Origin: Hemerocallis citrina
Lineage: Eukaryota; Streptophyta; Magnoliopsida; Asparagales; Asphodelaceae
DNA length: 64,000 bases
Assembly: GCA_017893485.1 (NCBI GenBank)
Contig: JACEHZ010000588.1
Location: 682,001-746,000, forward strand
Direction of reading: 5' to 3'
The notes under the pieces: model-generated
Seen by the model: only the letters and a program-made list of their open reading frames with translations
What the model was told of the DNA's origin: nothing
The model's database searches: none
Shown here: positions 21,254 through 32,260 of the stretch, in pieces
How positions within the stretch are numbered: the first letter of the stretch is position 1
How the letters are laid out: each line of letters starts with the position of its first letter
Position numbers and translations under genes: made by a program

Positions 21254-21256
<3 letters not shown>

Positions 21257-21478
21257 AAAAATAATAGAGACGATGTTGTTAAATATAAGAGACAATAGAA
21301 TAGAGTATAATTTTTATTCCAATCATTTCTTCAAGTTTGTACAAGCCTATTTATAGGCTTACAAAAGAAGTTGAAAGGAAAAACATGGAGTAAATGGTGA
21401 GTGGAGAATATGGAGATCATGGGGTTAGTGGAGAAAATGGGATAATGGAGAGACATTCACATTAATTGATTTTTAACA
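21254..21478 (-). repeat. 3' LTR of the Copia element
   Basis: 225 bp, TG...CA ends, with the polypurine tract immediately inside. Confidence 0.88.
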
Positions 21479-21621
21479 CTCCCCCTTGAATGTCTCGTAA
21501 TTATGGATAAGAATATGCCTGGATACTGCCTCATTAAAAACCTTACCAAGGAAACCCAATGGGACAAAACTTGGTGAAGGGAAAAAGAGTGCACTGCATA
21601 TCTTTTCTCCCCCAGAAAAGA

Positions 21622-23088
21622 TCATCCTTTTAGATCTTTCAAACGACGTATCCCAATCATGTTTACCATCTTTTCAAATGTTGTCGTGGGTAGAGCCTTA
21701 GTGAACAAATCTGCTGGATTCTCACTTGACTTTATCTGCTGAACACTTATTTCACCCTTTTGTTGAAGATCATGAGTGAAGAAGAACTTTGGTGAGATAT
21801 GCTTCATTTTATCACCTTTGATGTAGCCATCCTTTAGCTGAGCTATGCATGCTGTATTATCTTCAAATAAGGTTGTGGGGATATCTTTATCGACTGAAAG
21901 GCCACACGTTCCCCGGATATAGTGAGATATCGACCCCAACCAAATACATTCACGACTTGCCTCGTGGATTGCCAATATCTCTGTATGATTAGTTGAAGTT
22001 GCTACTAGTGTTTGCTTTGTAGAACGCCATGAAATTGTTGTTCCTCCGCAGGTGAACACATATCCTGATTGAGATCGGGCTTTATGTGGATCAGATAAAT
22101 ATCCTGCATCTGCATACCCAATTAAATCTAATTTGGACAGGTTAGAATAATACAAGCCCATATCCATGGTCCCTCGAAGATATCTAAATATATGTTTCAC
22201 ACCATTCCAATGTCTTCGAGTTGGTGAGGAACTATATCTTGCCAATAAATTTACCGTAAAAGATATATCAGGACGTGTATTGTTAGCAAGATACATCAAT
22301 GCTCCAATGGCACTAAGATATGGTACTTCAGGACCAAGTAGTTCTTCATGTTCCTCACGAGCTCTAAACACATCTTTATTAACATCTAATGACCTCACTA
22401 CCATAGGAGTACTTAAGGGATGAGCTTTATCCATGTAAAACTTTTTAAGTACTTTTTCCAGATAAGTGGATTGATGCAAGAAAATCCCATCTTTCAAATG
22501 TTCAATTTGAAGACCTAAACAATATCTTGTTTTTCCAAGGTCTTTCATTTCAAATTCTCTCTTTAAACATTGCACGGCTTGTAATAACTCTTCAGGAGTT
22601 CCGATGATATTTAAATTATTAACATAAACAGCAATTATAACAAATTTTGATCCTAAACCTTTTATAAACACACATGGGCATATAGGATCATTGTTATAAC
22701 CCTCTTTTATTAAAAATTCACTCAGACGGTTATACCACATCCGTCCTGATTGTTTCAATCCATATAACGCTTTGTTTAACTTAACTGAGTAAATTTCCCG
22801 GGAATTATCATTATGTGCTTCTGGCACTTTAAATCCTTCAGGGATTTTCATATATATATCATGGTCTAACGAACCATACAAATAAGTCGTGACCACATCC
22901 ATGAAGCGCATTTCAAGTGTTTCATTCACTGCCAGACATATCAAATATCGAAATGTTATTGCATCCACCACAGGAGAATATGTCTCTTCATAATCAATAC
23001 CAGGCATCTGGGTAAAACCTTGTGCGACAAGCCGTGCTTTATATCTAGTAATCTCTTTTCGTTCATTTCTTTTCTTACAAATACCCAT
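21622..23088 (-). pseudogene. Copia reverse transcriptase and RNase H with mutated active site
   Basis: A 488-codon open frame. Starting from its N-terminus: RYKARLVAQGFTQ and DYEETYSPV (RT start), LYGLKQSGRMWYNRL, then the catalytic motif reading YVNNLNIIG where Copia elements have YVDD. Both aspartates are Asn, each explicable by a single G-to-A change. RNase H follows (GYADAGYLSDPHKARSQSGYVF, then STNHTEILAIHEASRECIWL) and the C-terminus is complete (NPADLFTKALP). The frame is long and open, yet RT is predicted to be inactive. Upstream, the sequence linking it to integrase is broken by stops around 23,090-23,470. Confidence 0.85.
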
Positions 23089-23468
23089 TTATAGCCTACT
23101 GGTTTGATCTCTTTTGGTGTTCGGACTACAGGTCCAAAAACTCATCGTTTTTCAAACGAGTCTAATTCAGACTTAATTACCTCTTTCCATTTTGGCCAAT
23201 CATTTCTATTTCTTCACTCTTCCACCGAGGTAGGTTCATGATCCTCGTTTTCATTTATGATTTCGCGCACTATATTATATATAAAAATATTGTCGATAAT
23301 TATATTATTCCGGTCCAATCTTCTTCCCGTAATGACATAGTTAATCGAGATCTCTTCATTTTCATTAATTTTAAGTACCTGATTCTCTTCATTATTAACT
23401 ATGTCAATGGTCTCTTCTGGAGAGACATCCTCGATTTGACAATCATGGTTATTTGCTCCTTTTCTTTT

Positions 23469-25129
23469 TCAAGGATGTTTATCTTTGGAACTAAATGGTC
23501 TACCACGCTTCAAGCGTGTCTTAGACTCACTAGCAATTATAGGTTGTCCTTCAGGGACATCAATTTTGACAGAAGCATTTATAGCTGGAATATGAGATTT
23601 TGTTACTCTTTTGTGGTCAGTAAATGCGTCTGGCAGTTGATTTGCAATACCTTGCAAATGAATTATCCTTTGAACTTCTAATTTACTTTCTTTTGTTAGA
23701 GGATCTAAACTTTTCAATGATAATTCATTTCATGAAATCTCTTTTTCTAACTGTTTATTATCTCCCCCTAATGTTGGGAATAGTGATTCATCAAAGTGAC
23801 AATCTGCAAACCTTGCAGTAAACAAATCTCCAGTCGGTTCAATATACTTGATTATAGATGGAGATTCATACCCAACATATATTTCCGTCCTCCTTTGAGG
23901 TTACATTTTTGTGCGTTATGGTGGATTAATTGGGACATATACCGCACATCCAAAAATTCGTAAATGGGAAATATTTGGTTCCTGACCATGAACCAATTGT
24001 AAGGGAGAATTATCATTATAACTGGTTGGCTGGATGCGTATAAGTTGTGCTGCATGTAAAACAGCATGTCCCCATGCCCAAACGGGGAGATTTGATTTCA
24101 TAAGCATTGGTCTAGCAATCCATTGGATCCGTTTTATAAATGATTCTGCCAAATCATTTTGAGTGTGAACATAGGCTATTGGATGTTCCACTTTTATCCC
24201 AATTGACATACAATAATTCATAAAAGAATGGGATGTAAATTCACCAGCATTATCAAAACGAATTGTCTTTATCGGATAATCAAGAAAATGTGCCCGCAAC
24301 CGAATTATTTGTGCAAGTAATCTTGCAAAAGCCAAATTACGAGATGATAATAAACACACATGTGACCATCGAGTTGATGCGTCAATTAGAACCATAAAAT
24401 ACTGAAACGGTCCACACAGGGGATGAATCAGACCACATATATCACTATGAATTCGTACTAAAAATGATAGTGATTCGTTCTTTATTTTGGCTGGTGAGGG
24501 CTTTGTAATTAACTTTTCTTTGGAACAAGCAACACAAGAAAATTCATGGGATTGAAAAATCTTCTGGTTTTTCAATGAATGGCCACATGATTTCTCGATA
24601 ATTTTCCGCATCATCGTTGAACCTGGATGACCTAACCGATCATGCCAAACCTTAAATATATCTGTAAACTTCTGGTTTACAATATCAGTAAACTTCATAT
24701 TTACTGTATTATATGATTCAACCATTCTTATAGTTGTATAATACAATCTATATGAGAAAGCTGGTAACTTTTTAACACACACTTTTTGCCCATCATAGTT
24801 GAGGTAATACAAAGATATTCAATACCTCTTTCATTCATAGTCTCAATATGATATCTATTTAGACGAATATCTTTAAAACTTAATAAGTTTTTTTGAGACT
24901 TAGGCGAAAATAATGCATTTTCAATTATGAATTTTGTGCCTTCTGGCATTATAAAATTTGCTCTTCCGGAGCCTTCAATTATCTTTGCACAGCCTGATAT
25001 GATATTAACATGTGTTTGATCATTTCTCATATTAGAAAAATATTTTTTATCTTTAAGAATGGTGTGTGTAGTAGCACTGTCTGCAAGACATATATCTCCA
25101 ACTTGGATCTTGGATTGATACATATTCAT
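23469..25129 (-). pseudogene. Copia protease-integrase remnant
   Basis: 25,129-24,728 holds the protease motif LADSATTHTIL and the pre-integrase lead-in (FIIENALFSPKSQKNLLS). 24,812-23,916 holds the GAG-pre-integrase/zinc segment (WHDRLGHPGSTMMRKII, then CVACSKEK) and the integrase core (IHSDICG, then FDNAGEFTS and LAESFIKRI for the D, D and E positions). The two overlap in different frames, so a frameshift lies near 24,800. 23,717-23,469 is a linker piece (LKRGRPFSSKDK). Stops near 23,915 and 23,720 separate it from RT. Confidence 0.8.
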
Positions 25130-26607
25130 AATCTTGGATCATAATCAATTAATGAGAGGTCCAAATATATATATATATTTTAAAAGCCCATGGATTTTAC
25201 GTAGTGATTAAATGTTGACACAGATAAGATATACATTCCATGGTAGCCTTATTCCTACTAGGCCATGGGATTTACGATAGCCTTGTTCTCCTTGGATCAA
25301 ATGCCCTTCGGTCCAAGTAAACTTTGGACCATAAACAACAAAATGCCTATATTATAAATATTAATTACTAATTGTTTCACTTTCAGATATGGATTGATTA
25401 AAGGAGCATTCAAACTATTCATTTTTTGTTTCAAATCTTCAGGACATGATAACAACCATCAATATAATTTTCCTTCTCCAACTCCTAATACTATTTGACA
25501 AAATAGCCCACTCCATTGCTCCTTGGGTTAATGAGCTTTACTACATGATCAATTAGGAAGAACTTTCTGTTATGCATCATTCCAGATATTACAGCAAACC
25601 CCTCAATTCATAATTTTTCTTCTGGGAAAAATGCAACAAATTACATATTTTAACCAGGTTGAATTCTGCTCGTAAAATCAGATAAATTTTTCATGTTACC
25701 TTCACAACATTATATTTATTTACAACTAACTTCATTTAGAAGATGGATGGCTTGGGAAAGGTGGTTACTACTGTTACTTTTTCATTGATTGTCGTATTGA
25801 GTCAATCAGTAGTGTGATAGTAGATTTAGATATATGATATTAGATTTGAGTCAAGTTTATAGCTTACACCCTGAGTCCCTGACACAACTAGTGTGCATCT
25901 ATAACAGGGGATGAGGACGGTGAAAAAAAAACATGCTGACAGTTGGACAAAATTGAAAGTGCTCCCACAACATGAGGGAACAAGAATATATACCAAAGCT
26001 CTTTACAATGCAGTATGAGCATCTAGAAGGTTATGCAAATTGGGAAAACAACCACAAACAAATAAAATTCCCATATACAGGGAGGCACTTAGTTAAAGTT
26101 TAAACTCCTACCTAGCAAGAATATGCTTGAGATATGATGAAGCAATGGTGAGATATAAGCATTTAATTTCATTAAGGCTATAGACTAGGTAGACCAAGAA
26201 GGTATTATCTTCAGTGTTCTTAACTGCATTTCTGAATATTTGACATTTTGAAAACATATTGTCTAATGTTTTGCAATTTCATTAAACTAACATAATCCAT
26301 GTTTTGTTCATTTTGCAGGATGAAACTAGGACTCGTGAGAATCAGATGGAAAATTTTTAGAACATAACATCCAATTTTATCTAGTACTAGTATACATGAT
26401 AAGGATGAGAAAAAATGACTAGCAGGTGATACATATAAATTACAATTTGAAACGTGATTAAGGCACTAACCCAAGCAACGAGTAGACAAAATGTGACTGG
26501 TGCCAATTGGAACACAAGTTCGGCACAATATTGACAGGATAGCCAAGAAAGTACACAGCAAAACCAAACTCGAATAGTTGAAGTAGAGCCTCGTGCTGAT
26601 AACATAT
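25130..26607. other. Former gag and leader region of the Copia element, no coding left
   Basis: No gag capsid or CCHC knuckle is recognisable on the minus strand in about 1.45 kb. Only short frames at the 26.4-26.7 kb end overlap the LTR. The candidate primer-binding segment next to the LTR reads, on the minus strand, TGTTATCAGCACGAGG (about 26,589-26,604), which does not match the usual initiator-Met tRNA site exactly. Confidence 0.5.
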
Positions 26608-26827
26608 TGTAAAAATAATAGAGACGATGTTGTAAAATATAAGAGACAATAGAATAGATTATAATTTTTATTCCAATCATTTCTTCAAGTTTGTACAAGC
26701 CTATTTATAGGCTTACAAAAGAAGTTGAAAGGATAAATATGGAGTAAATGGTGAGTGGAGAACATGGAGATCATGGGGTTAGTGGAGAAAATGGATAATG
26801 GAGAGACATTCACATTAATTGATTTTT

Positions 26828-26831
<4 letters not shown>
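26608..26831 (-). repeat. 5' LTR of the Copia element
   Basis: 224 bp copy of 21,254-21,478, ending at a (TA)n run. Confidence 0.88.

Positions 26832-26890
<59 letters not shown>
26832..26890. repeat. TA microsatellite at the right edge of the Copia element
   Basis: About 29 TA units; other half of the target run at 21,191-21,250. Confidence 0.95.
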
Positions 26891-26894
<4 letters not shown>

Positions 26895-27339
26895 GATTAG
26901 AGACTAAAACCATCACCGTGTATATATATAAAATGTATTATTAAATTATAGAACTTCTATAAAATGTATTACACATAAAACATACTATGCATATACATGC
27001 ATAGGAAAATAAATATTTGTGCGCCTCAAGCGAGAATATCATAAATTGGTCAAAAGACTCAAAAACACCACGAGTTGTGTAACGAGCCATTAAAACTGCA
27101 TCCCACATTAAAAAAAATTATACGAAACTCTCGTATTCGACTTGTTTGCAATTGCATAGAATAATCGTGGTTCATCCATCCAAAGAAAAACTAATTTGGT
27201 CTAATTTATTAATTTCATATCAAAAATATGATAATTAGTTATAGATTTTCTTTGTGATCAGGATCTGATTAGGTTTTTTTTATAAATTTTTTTAATTTGG
27301 AATAAGGTCGTAGCACACACACCCACACTTTACACCAAA
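26891..27339. other. AT-rich intergenic sequence
   Basis: No gene or defined repeat recognised. Confidence 0.4.
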
Positions 27340-27509
27340 CTAGTAATTTACACTTACGATGCACATCTTAATAAAAAAAAGTTAAATAAAAACTCTGAAG
27401 TAGTGAGAACTTCAACCTGAAACCTTCTTCATATTAGTTATGTACGTGCGTCGGACGCGTTAATAGATTTACAAATGACACTAAGGTCTTCTCCCATTAT
27501 AATATTAGA
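27340..27509 (-). mobile_element. Complete 170 bp Helitron-like element
   Basis: On the minus strand it starts TCTAATATTATAATGGGAGA and ends with a GTGCATCG hairpin half followed by AAATTACTAG. The flanking bases are A before the start and T after the end, matching Helitron A|T insertion without target duplication. Non-coding. Confidence 0.55.
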
Positions 27510-27520
27510 TATATATATAT

Positions 27521-27620
27521 TAAAGGAATTTCTTTGTGCAAGAGGAATTTGAACTCCTGACCTCTTACTCACCGGGGAAAAGTCTTACCGGTGAACCATA
27601 CTGACATTGCCTTAGATTCA
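27521..27620 (-). mobile_element. tRNA-derived SINE-like head
   Basis: On the minus strand an A-box-like TGGTTCACCGG (27,588-27,598) lies about 44 bp before a B-box-like AGTTCAAATTCC (27,544-27,555), the layout of an internal RNA polymerase III promoter. The second copy at 28,922-29,010 has the B box AGTTCGAATTCC, closer to consensus. It does not fold as a full tRNA by inspection. Confidence 0.4.
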
Positions 27621-28209
27621 ATTAGAGGTTTACAAAGTACTTTGAATATTTGAATATCCATAGTTTAGTTAAAATTGTCATAAATATATCTATATCGGTG
27701 CTTCATATTTGCGGTTTTTTTGTCCATCTCTCAATTAAGACAAATTTTATTAATTTATGATGACCAAGGGGATTTGGGTTTGGAATTTTGAAGATGAATC
27801 CATGTATCTCCCCGAAGAGAAATGCTACACATATATTGATTTCTACCCCAAACATACATTAGGCTTGTCTTTTAGTGGTTATTGGACTTTTTCCATTTTT
27901 TTCTTTTAGTGAGGGATGAACCCAATGATCATTAGAAGACAAGCTCAATGTGTGTTTGGAATAGAAACCAATGTGTGTGTATTATTTCTCCTCCCTGAAT
28001 CCAAGTGACAGGTGTAATTGTAGTACTCCAATAAAGTCTAATATCAGCAAAGCATGCAATTCAAATATCGCTTGTCTAAATTTACAGTTTTAAAAAAGTA
28101 CTTTTGGATCTGAAAGCTCTTTTAGCCTCAAAATATGTGTTTGATAAGCTTAATTAAAAGTGTGTACTTTTTTTAAAACTACTATTTTTAGTATTTTCAC
28201 CTAAAATTG
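27521..28209. repeat. Direct duplication, copy A (0.69 kb)
   Basis: Aligns end to end with 28,919-29,621 at about 95% by eye (for example AGAGGTTTACAAAGTACTTTG in both). Copy A is followed by Helitron-like units and the palindromic MITE, which now separate the copies. No protein is encoded. Confidence 0.75.
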
Positions 28210-28232
28210 TGTGTACTTAATTAAAAGTGTGT

Positions 28233-28572
28233 ACTTAATTTACACGTGAGATGCATGTCTTAATAAATATAGTTTTTTAAAAGTAAAAATTCAGACTTAG
28301 TATGTGTTTGAACCTAAGACATCCTTTATAATAGTTGTGCACGTGCATTGCACACGTTGATTGATTTACAAATGAAACTACGGTCTTCTCCCATTATAAA
28401 TTAGAGATTTACACGTGTGATGCACGTTTTAATAAATGTAGTTTTTTAAAGTAAAAATTCAGAAGCGGTATGTGTTTGAACCTAAGACCTCCTTTATAAT
28501 AGTTATGCACGTGCATTGAACGCGTTGACAGATTGACAAATGACACTAAGGCCTTCTCCCATTATAATATTA
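28233..28572 (-). repeat. Two tandem Helitron-like units
   Basis: 28,233-28,404 and 28,405-28,572 are direct copies sharing ACACGTG.GATGCA, GTGTTTGAACCTAAGAC, GTGCACGTGCATTG-type hairpins and a CTTCTCCCATTATAA end. They are close relatives of 27,340-27,509. The terminal CTAG of both is eroded. Confidence 0.5.
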
Positions 28573-28601
28573 GAGATATATATATATATATGTATATTTA
28601 A

Positions 28602-28915
28602 GGCTAAATTTAAAAAAAACCCACTGAGTTTTGGGCCATTTTTAAAAAATCGCACCAAGTTTTTTTTTAAAAAAACGACACAAAATTTCAAAAAACTGCA
28701 CTGGGTTAGTTAGGGTTAGGGTTAGGGTTAGGGTTGGGTTAGGGTAGGGTTTAAAAAAACCACTTTCTACCCTAACCCAACCCTAACCCTAACCCTAACC
28801 CTAACAAACCCAGTGGAGTTTTTTGAAATTTTGTGTTGTTTTTTTATAATAAAAAAATTTAGTGCGGTTTTTTGAAAATGGCCCAAAACTCAGTGGGATT
28901 TTTTTAAATTTAGCC
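28602..28915. mobile_element. Palindromic MITE with inverted telomere-like repeats
   Basis: 314 bp, almost fully palindromic. Ends GGCTAAATTT and AAATTTAGCC, then CCCACTGAGTTTTGGGCC and its complement. The centre has TTAGGG-type repeats on the left (28,703-28,751) facing CCCTAA-type repeats on the right (28,769-28,805) across a short spacer. Non-coding. A target duplication could not be defined in the AT-rich flanks. Confidence 0.75.
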
Positions 28916-28918
28916 ACA

Positions 28919-29621
28919 TATTAATAAGGAATTTCTTTGTGCAAGAGGAATTCGAACTCCTGACCTCTTACTCACCAGCGAAAAGTCTTACCAAAGAACC
29001 ATTCTGACATTGCCTTAGATTCAATTAGAGGTTTACAAAGTACTTTGAATATTTGAATATCCATAGTTTAGTTAAAATTCTCATAAATATATCTATATCG
29101 GTGCTTCATATTTGTTGTTTTTTTGTCCATCTCTCAATTAAAGATAAATTTGATTAATTTATGATGACCAAGGGGTTTTGGGTTTGGAATTTCGAAGATG
29201 AATCCATGGATCTCCCTGAAGAGAAATGCTACACATATATTGACTTCTACCCCAAACATACATTAGGCTTGTCTTTTAGTTGTTATTGGACATTTTCCAT
29301 TTTTTTCTTTTAGTGAGGGATGAACCCAATGATCATTATAAGACAAACTCAATATATGTTTGGAATAGAAACCAATGTATGTGTATTATTTCTCCTCCCT
29401 GAATCCAAGTAACAGGTGTAATTGTAGTACTCCAATAAAGTCTAATAATCAGCAAAGCATGCAATTCAAATATCGCTTGTATAAATTTATAGTTCTAAAA
29501 AAAAGTACTTTTTCATCTGAAAGCCCTTTTAGCCTCAAAATATGTGTTTGATAAGCTTAATTAAAAGTGGGTACTTTTTTAAAAACTACTATTTTTAGTA
29601 TTTACACCTAAAATGGTGTTT
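28919..29621. repeat. Direct duplication, copy B
   Basis: Second copy of 27,521-28,209, including the SINE-like head at 28,922-29,015. Confidence 0.75.
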
Positions 29622-30263
29622 AGCTTTTCAAAAGTTATTTTACTTACGGGGAAAATTTTGAATTTAAAATCAATGCTTTCTAACAGCACTTTTATACCAA
29701 CCTCCCATCCCAGCAATACCGAACACCGAACAGAGCCTAAGCCTAAACAACAAAGATATTAAATTGCAAAAGATAAAATTCTTCCAAAGGTACATTTTAA
29801 CAAAGAAATGTAAAACATGTGCCTGTATGAGAATAATAAGAGAGTCAATTTATATTCTGATAAATTAGAAATTTTCACAACTCAAAACGAAAGGGAACTG
29901 ATACAAAGGTTAAACTCAATTGTTCAATCCACAACTTATATTCATGTCAACAATGTGGAGGCTTCCGCAGTATGTTCATGAACATTAATTTTCAACTTTT
30001 AACATATGTATAGAACCTTTTCTCTTCTATTGAGTAAAATTCACATACAAATTATACTCATGATTAACCAGCATTACTACAAATTCCTGTTAACATATCA
30101 GGTAGCACCACCCTCTAACTGTTACTCTCCACTGAATGCTGTAAAAAAAGATACTACCGCTGCCAGAATTAATATGCACAGATGCCTTGTTCAATCCACC
30201 GAAAAGAAAATTTCTACAACCCATTGATTCTCACTCATTCATTTTATTATATGTGAATGGCTT
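29622..30263. other. 3' flank of the ZNF830-like gene
   Basis: AT-rich, no coding. It includes the probable 3' UTR of the minus-strand gene, whose stop codon is at 30,264-30,266. Small plus-strand frames at 30,006-30,453 are antisense by-products. Confidence 0.5.
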
Positions 30264-30729
30264 CTACAAACGTTGTGCTCTCCAATCCACTGCAAAGTCA
30301 TCATCTTCATCGCTAGAGGAATCATCACTTGACTCCTTACCTTTAAACGCAGTGCTTTCCTTCCTCTTTGCAATCCGTGCAGCCTTCACCTCCATGAGTT
30401 GCTTTTTCACCATTTCTACTTGTTCTCTATATTGTCAGCATGAATCAAGTTAATTAGCATCTAAAACAAGATATGATATTAGATAAAATTAACCAATTTG
30501 ACTCGACGAATCCTAGAAACTTACTTTTGTATCAATGATTCATACTCCTCCCTAACTTCAGAAGCATCAATCTGCAGTCATGTGAGTCAATTTAGTCAAC
30601 TACAAATCACTTTTTTTCTTTTCAATTTACAGCAAATAAAGCTATGAACTGACCTCTTCTTCTTCAAGACAGTCGTCTACTCCCTGAAAGTCTTCCTGGA
30701 TCTCCTTTTCAAAATCTTTGTAAGCATCA
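30264..30729 (-). CDS. ZNF830: Last three coding exons of a ZNF830/CCDC16-like gene
   Basis: Three minus-strand exons join without frame errors: 30,654-30,729, 30,525-30,571 and 30,264-30,426 (stop TAG). The introns are 30,572-30,653 (GTCAGT...CTGCAG) and 30,427-30,524 (GTAAGT...ATATAG). A further acceptor AG lies just upstream of 30,729. The encoded C-terminus contains DAYKDFEKEIQEDFQGVDD, an acidic EEEE, a basic coiled segment (EQVEMVKKQLMEVKAARIAK), an acidic serine tract (SSDDSSSDEDDD) and ends FAVDWRAQRL. This matches my recollection of the C-terminus of plant zinc finger protein 830 (CCDC16), a nuclear protein linked to pre-mRNA processing. The N-terminal zinc finger exons are not in the window and should lie to the right, beyond the nested transposons. 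The open, correctly spliced frame argues for a real host gene. Confidence 0.72.
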
Positions 30730-30860
30730 CTACACAAGTTGTTACAGAATTTCAATAGTTAATCAAAATATTCAAAACGGTATGCAACCCAACTGAAAAT
30801 TTAGCATTAGCTCAATTAACTAAAGAAAAATCTAATGAGATCGAAGAGAAAAGACAATAG

Positions 30861-31743
30861 TGTTGGAAATATTTTTGGCATGTTTTCCGGGCCGATTCCG
30901 GTGGGCTCCGGCCACCGGCGGCGCCGGAAAGTAATTAGATTACGTTCCTCTCGTCGAGTACTATTTCTTAACGTACTCATTTGCCAAAAACGGTTTCCGT
31001 ATGAATGAGAAATGTTGGTAAAAAATTGGGTACTCGAAATGTACTAACTTGAGAATTTGGAGAAAATGGATTGTCCCACATCGGAAGATGGGAAAGATTT
31101 CTCTAGTATATAAGCTAAAGAAATGGACTAAAGAGCATAGCTCTGGGATTACCACTAACATGTAGTGGAGAGAGGACCTAGCCAAAATGACCTTGGCCCG
31201 GCCCGGCCCGGCCCAGCTTGGTATGGCTCTGGCCTACATTATTTTTTTGCACCGCTCCAATTTTTCGCTGGATCTAGCTTTGAGGCGTTTGAAATTCTGT
31301 AACTGGTGGCATTATTCTTTACTCTGCTGTTACAGAATAATTGACAATTACTCTACTGTTACAGAGTAATTGATCCATGATCCATCAGTTACACTCTCAT
31401 CATCTACAAGACCCTGTAATTTTGTCTGTCAGAGACACAGGTTTTTGCACTTCATAATCTTCTTCTTCTTTTTCTTCTGAGTCTGAGAGTACAACACAGC
31501 TACTGCTTCGCTGATATCTCTGACGCTAGGGTGCTGCTCTTCAGGGAAAGTTAATATACAGTTGTATCCTGGGAGGTAATTCATCAACTACCGTCACGCT
31601 ACGGGACAAATTTTGCTTTAAGGTTATAGATCTTAATCTCAACTCTGTATTAAAGTGTCTGGTTTGTTCTTTCATTCCTGTAATTGTAGTTCTTCACAAA
31701 TATTGTTAGGAATTTCCTATTTTATAATATTCGAGTTCTAACA
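30861..31743 (+). repeat. 5' LTR of a Copia retrotransposon in the ZNF830-like intron
   Basis: 883 bp from TGTTGGAAATATT to CGAGTTCTAACA. A TATATAAG box is at about 31,107. It starts 131 bp upstream (in gene direction) of the acceptor of the last identified ZNF830-like exon group. The 3' LTR is not seen and would lie to the right of the window if the element is complete. Confidence 0.7.
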
Positions 31744-31861
31744 ATCTTAAAGCAAAATTTTTTCTCTACAATTTTTGTAAAGATTCTTTACAGGTACTGT
31801 TATCATTTCGAAAAAAAAACAAAAAAAAACTAACTATTGAATTTTAACTGTTTCAGAAAAA

Positions 31862-32260
31862 ATGGAAAACACACAAAATGAGAATGTCAGTGGCGTGCTC
31901 AGTGCTCAAAAACTAGTGACCCAGAATGTGACTGCACAATCGGTTGTGGCACAAATGGTCGTTCTGCCCACACATATAACTGTAGGAGAAAAACCAGAAA
32001 AGTTCAATGGAACTGGATTCAATAAGTGGCAAGGGTAGATGCAGTTCTACCAGGCCATCTTGAAGCTGGACAGGTTCCTCACTGAAATTGCCCCTATGCT
32101 GGCACCTATGGTTGCGCACTTCGTTGCTGCGGTTGATGCATGGACTCAGGGTGACTATTTATGCAGAAATTACATCCTGAACGGCTTGGTAGACCCGCTC
32201 TACAATGTCTACTGTGTCTTCAAGACTTCCAAACTTCTGTGGGGGTCTTTGGAGAAGTAC
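31862..32260 (+). pseudogene. Copia gag N-terminus, interrupted
   Basis: ATG at 31,862 follows the LTR by 118 bp. The frame reads a Copia gag start (KPEKFNGTGFNKWQ, then the capsid-like LDRFLTEIAP, AWTQGDYLCRNYILNGL and LLWGSLEKY). An in-frame TAG at 32,036 breaks it. At 32,260, in the middle of the usual ...SLEKKY segment, the sequence switches to an LTR starting TGTCACGCCCC. The remainder of the polyprotein is absent from the window. Confidence 0.75.

Larger units (their letters stand above)
21254..26831 (-). mobile_element. Copia retrotransposon with both LTRs, defective
   Basis: The left (3') LTR is 21,254-21,478 and the right (5') LTR 26,608-26,831, differing by 5 substitutions and 1 indel over about 225 bp (about 98% identical). 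On the minus strand the LTR starts TGTTAAAAATC and ends TTTTTACA. A purine tract AAGGGGGAG lies just inside the 3' LTR (plus strand 21,479-21,487). Protease, integrase, RT and RNase H remnants appear in the Copia order. The gag region (25,150-26,600) has no recognisable coding. Both flanks are (TA)n, so a target duplication cannot be defined. Confidence 0.88.

Noticed and set aside
20979..21356. A 125-codon frame with a run of Ile-Tyr
   Set aside because: It crosses Helitron-like DNA, a (TA)n run and the Copia LTR.
27540..27600. A true tRNA gene
   Set aside because: A- and B-box-like motifs are present but no complete cloverleaf with acceptor stem or anticodon stem could be drawn; a SINE-like head is more likely.
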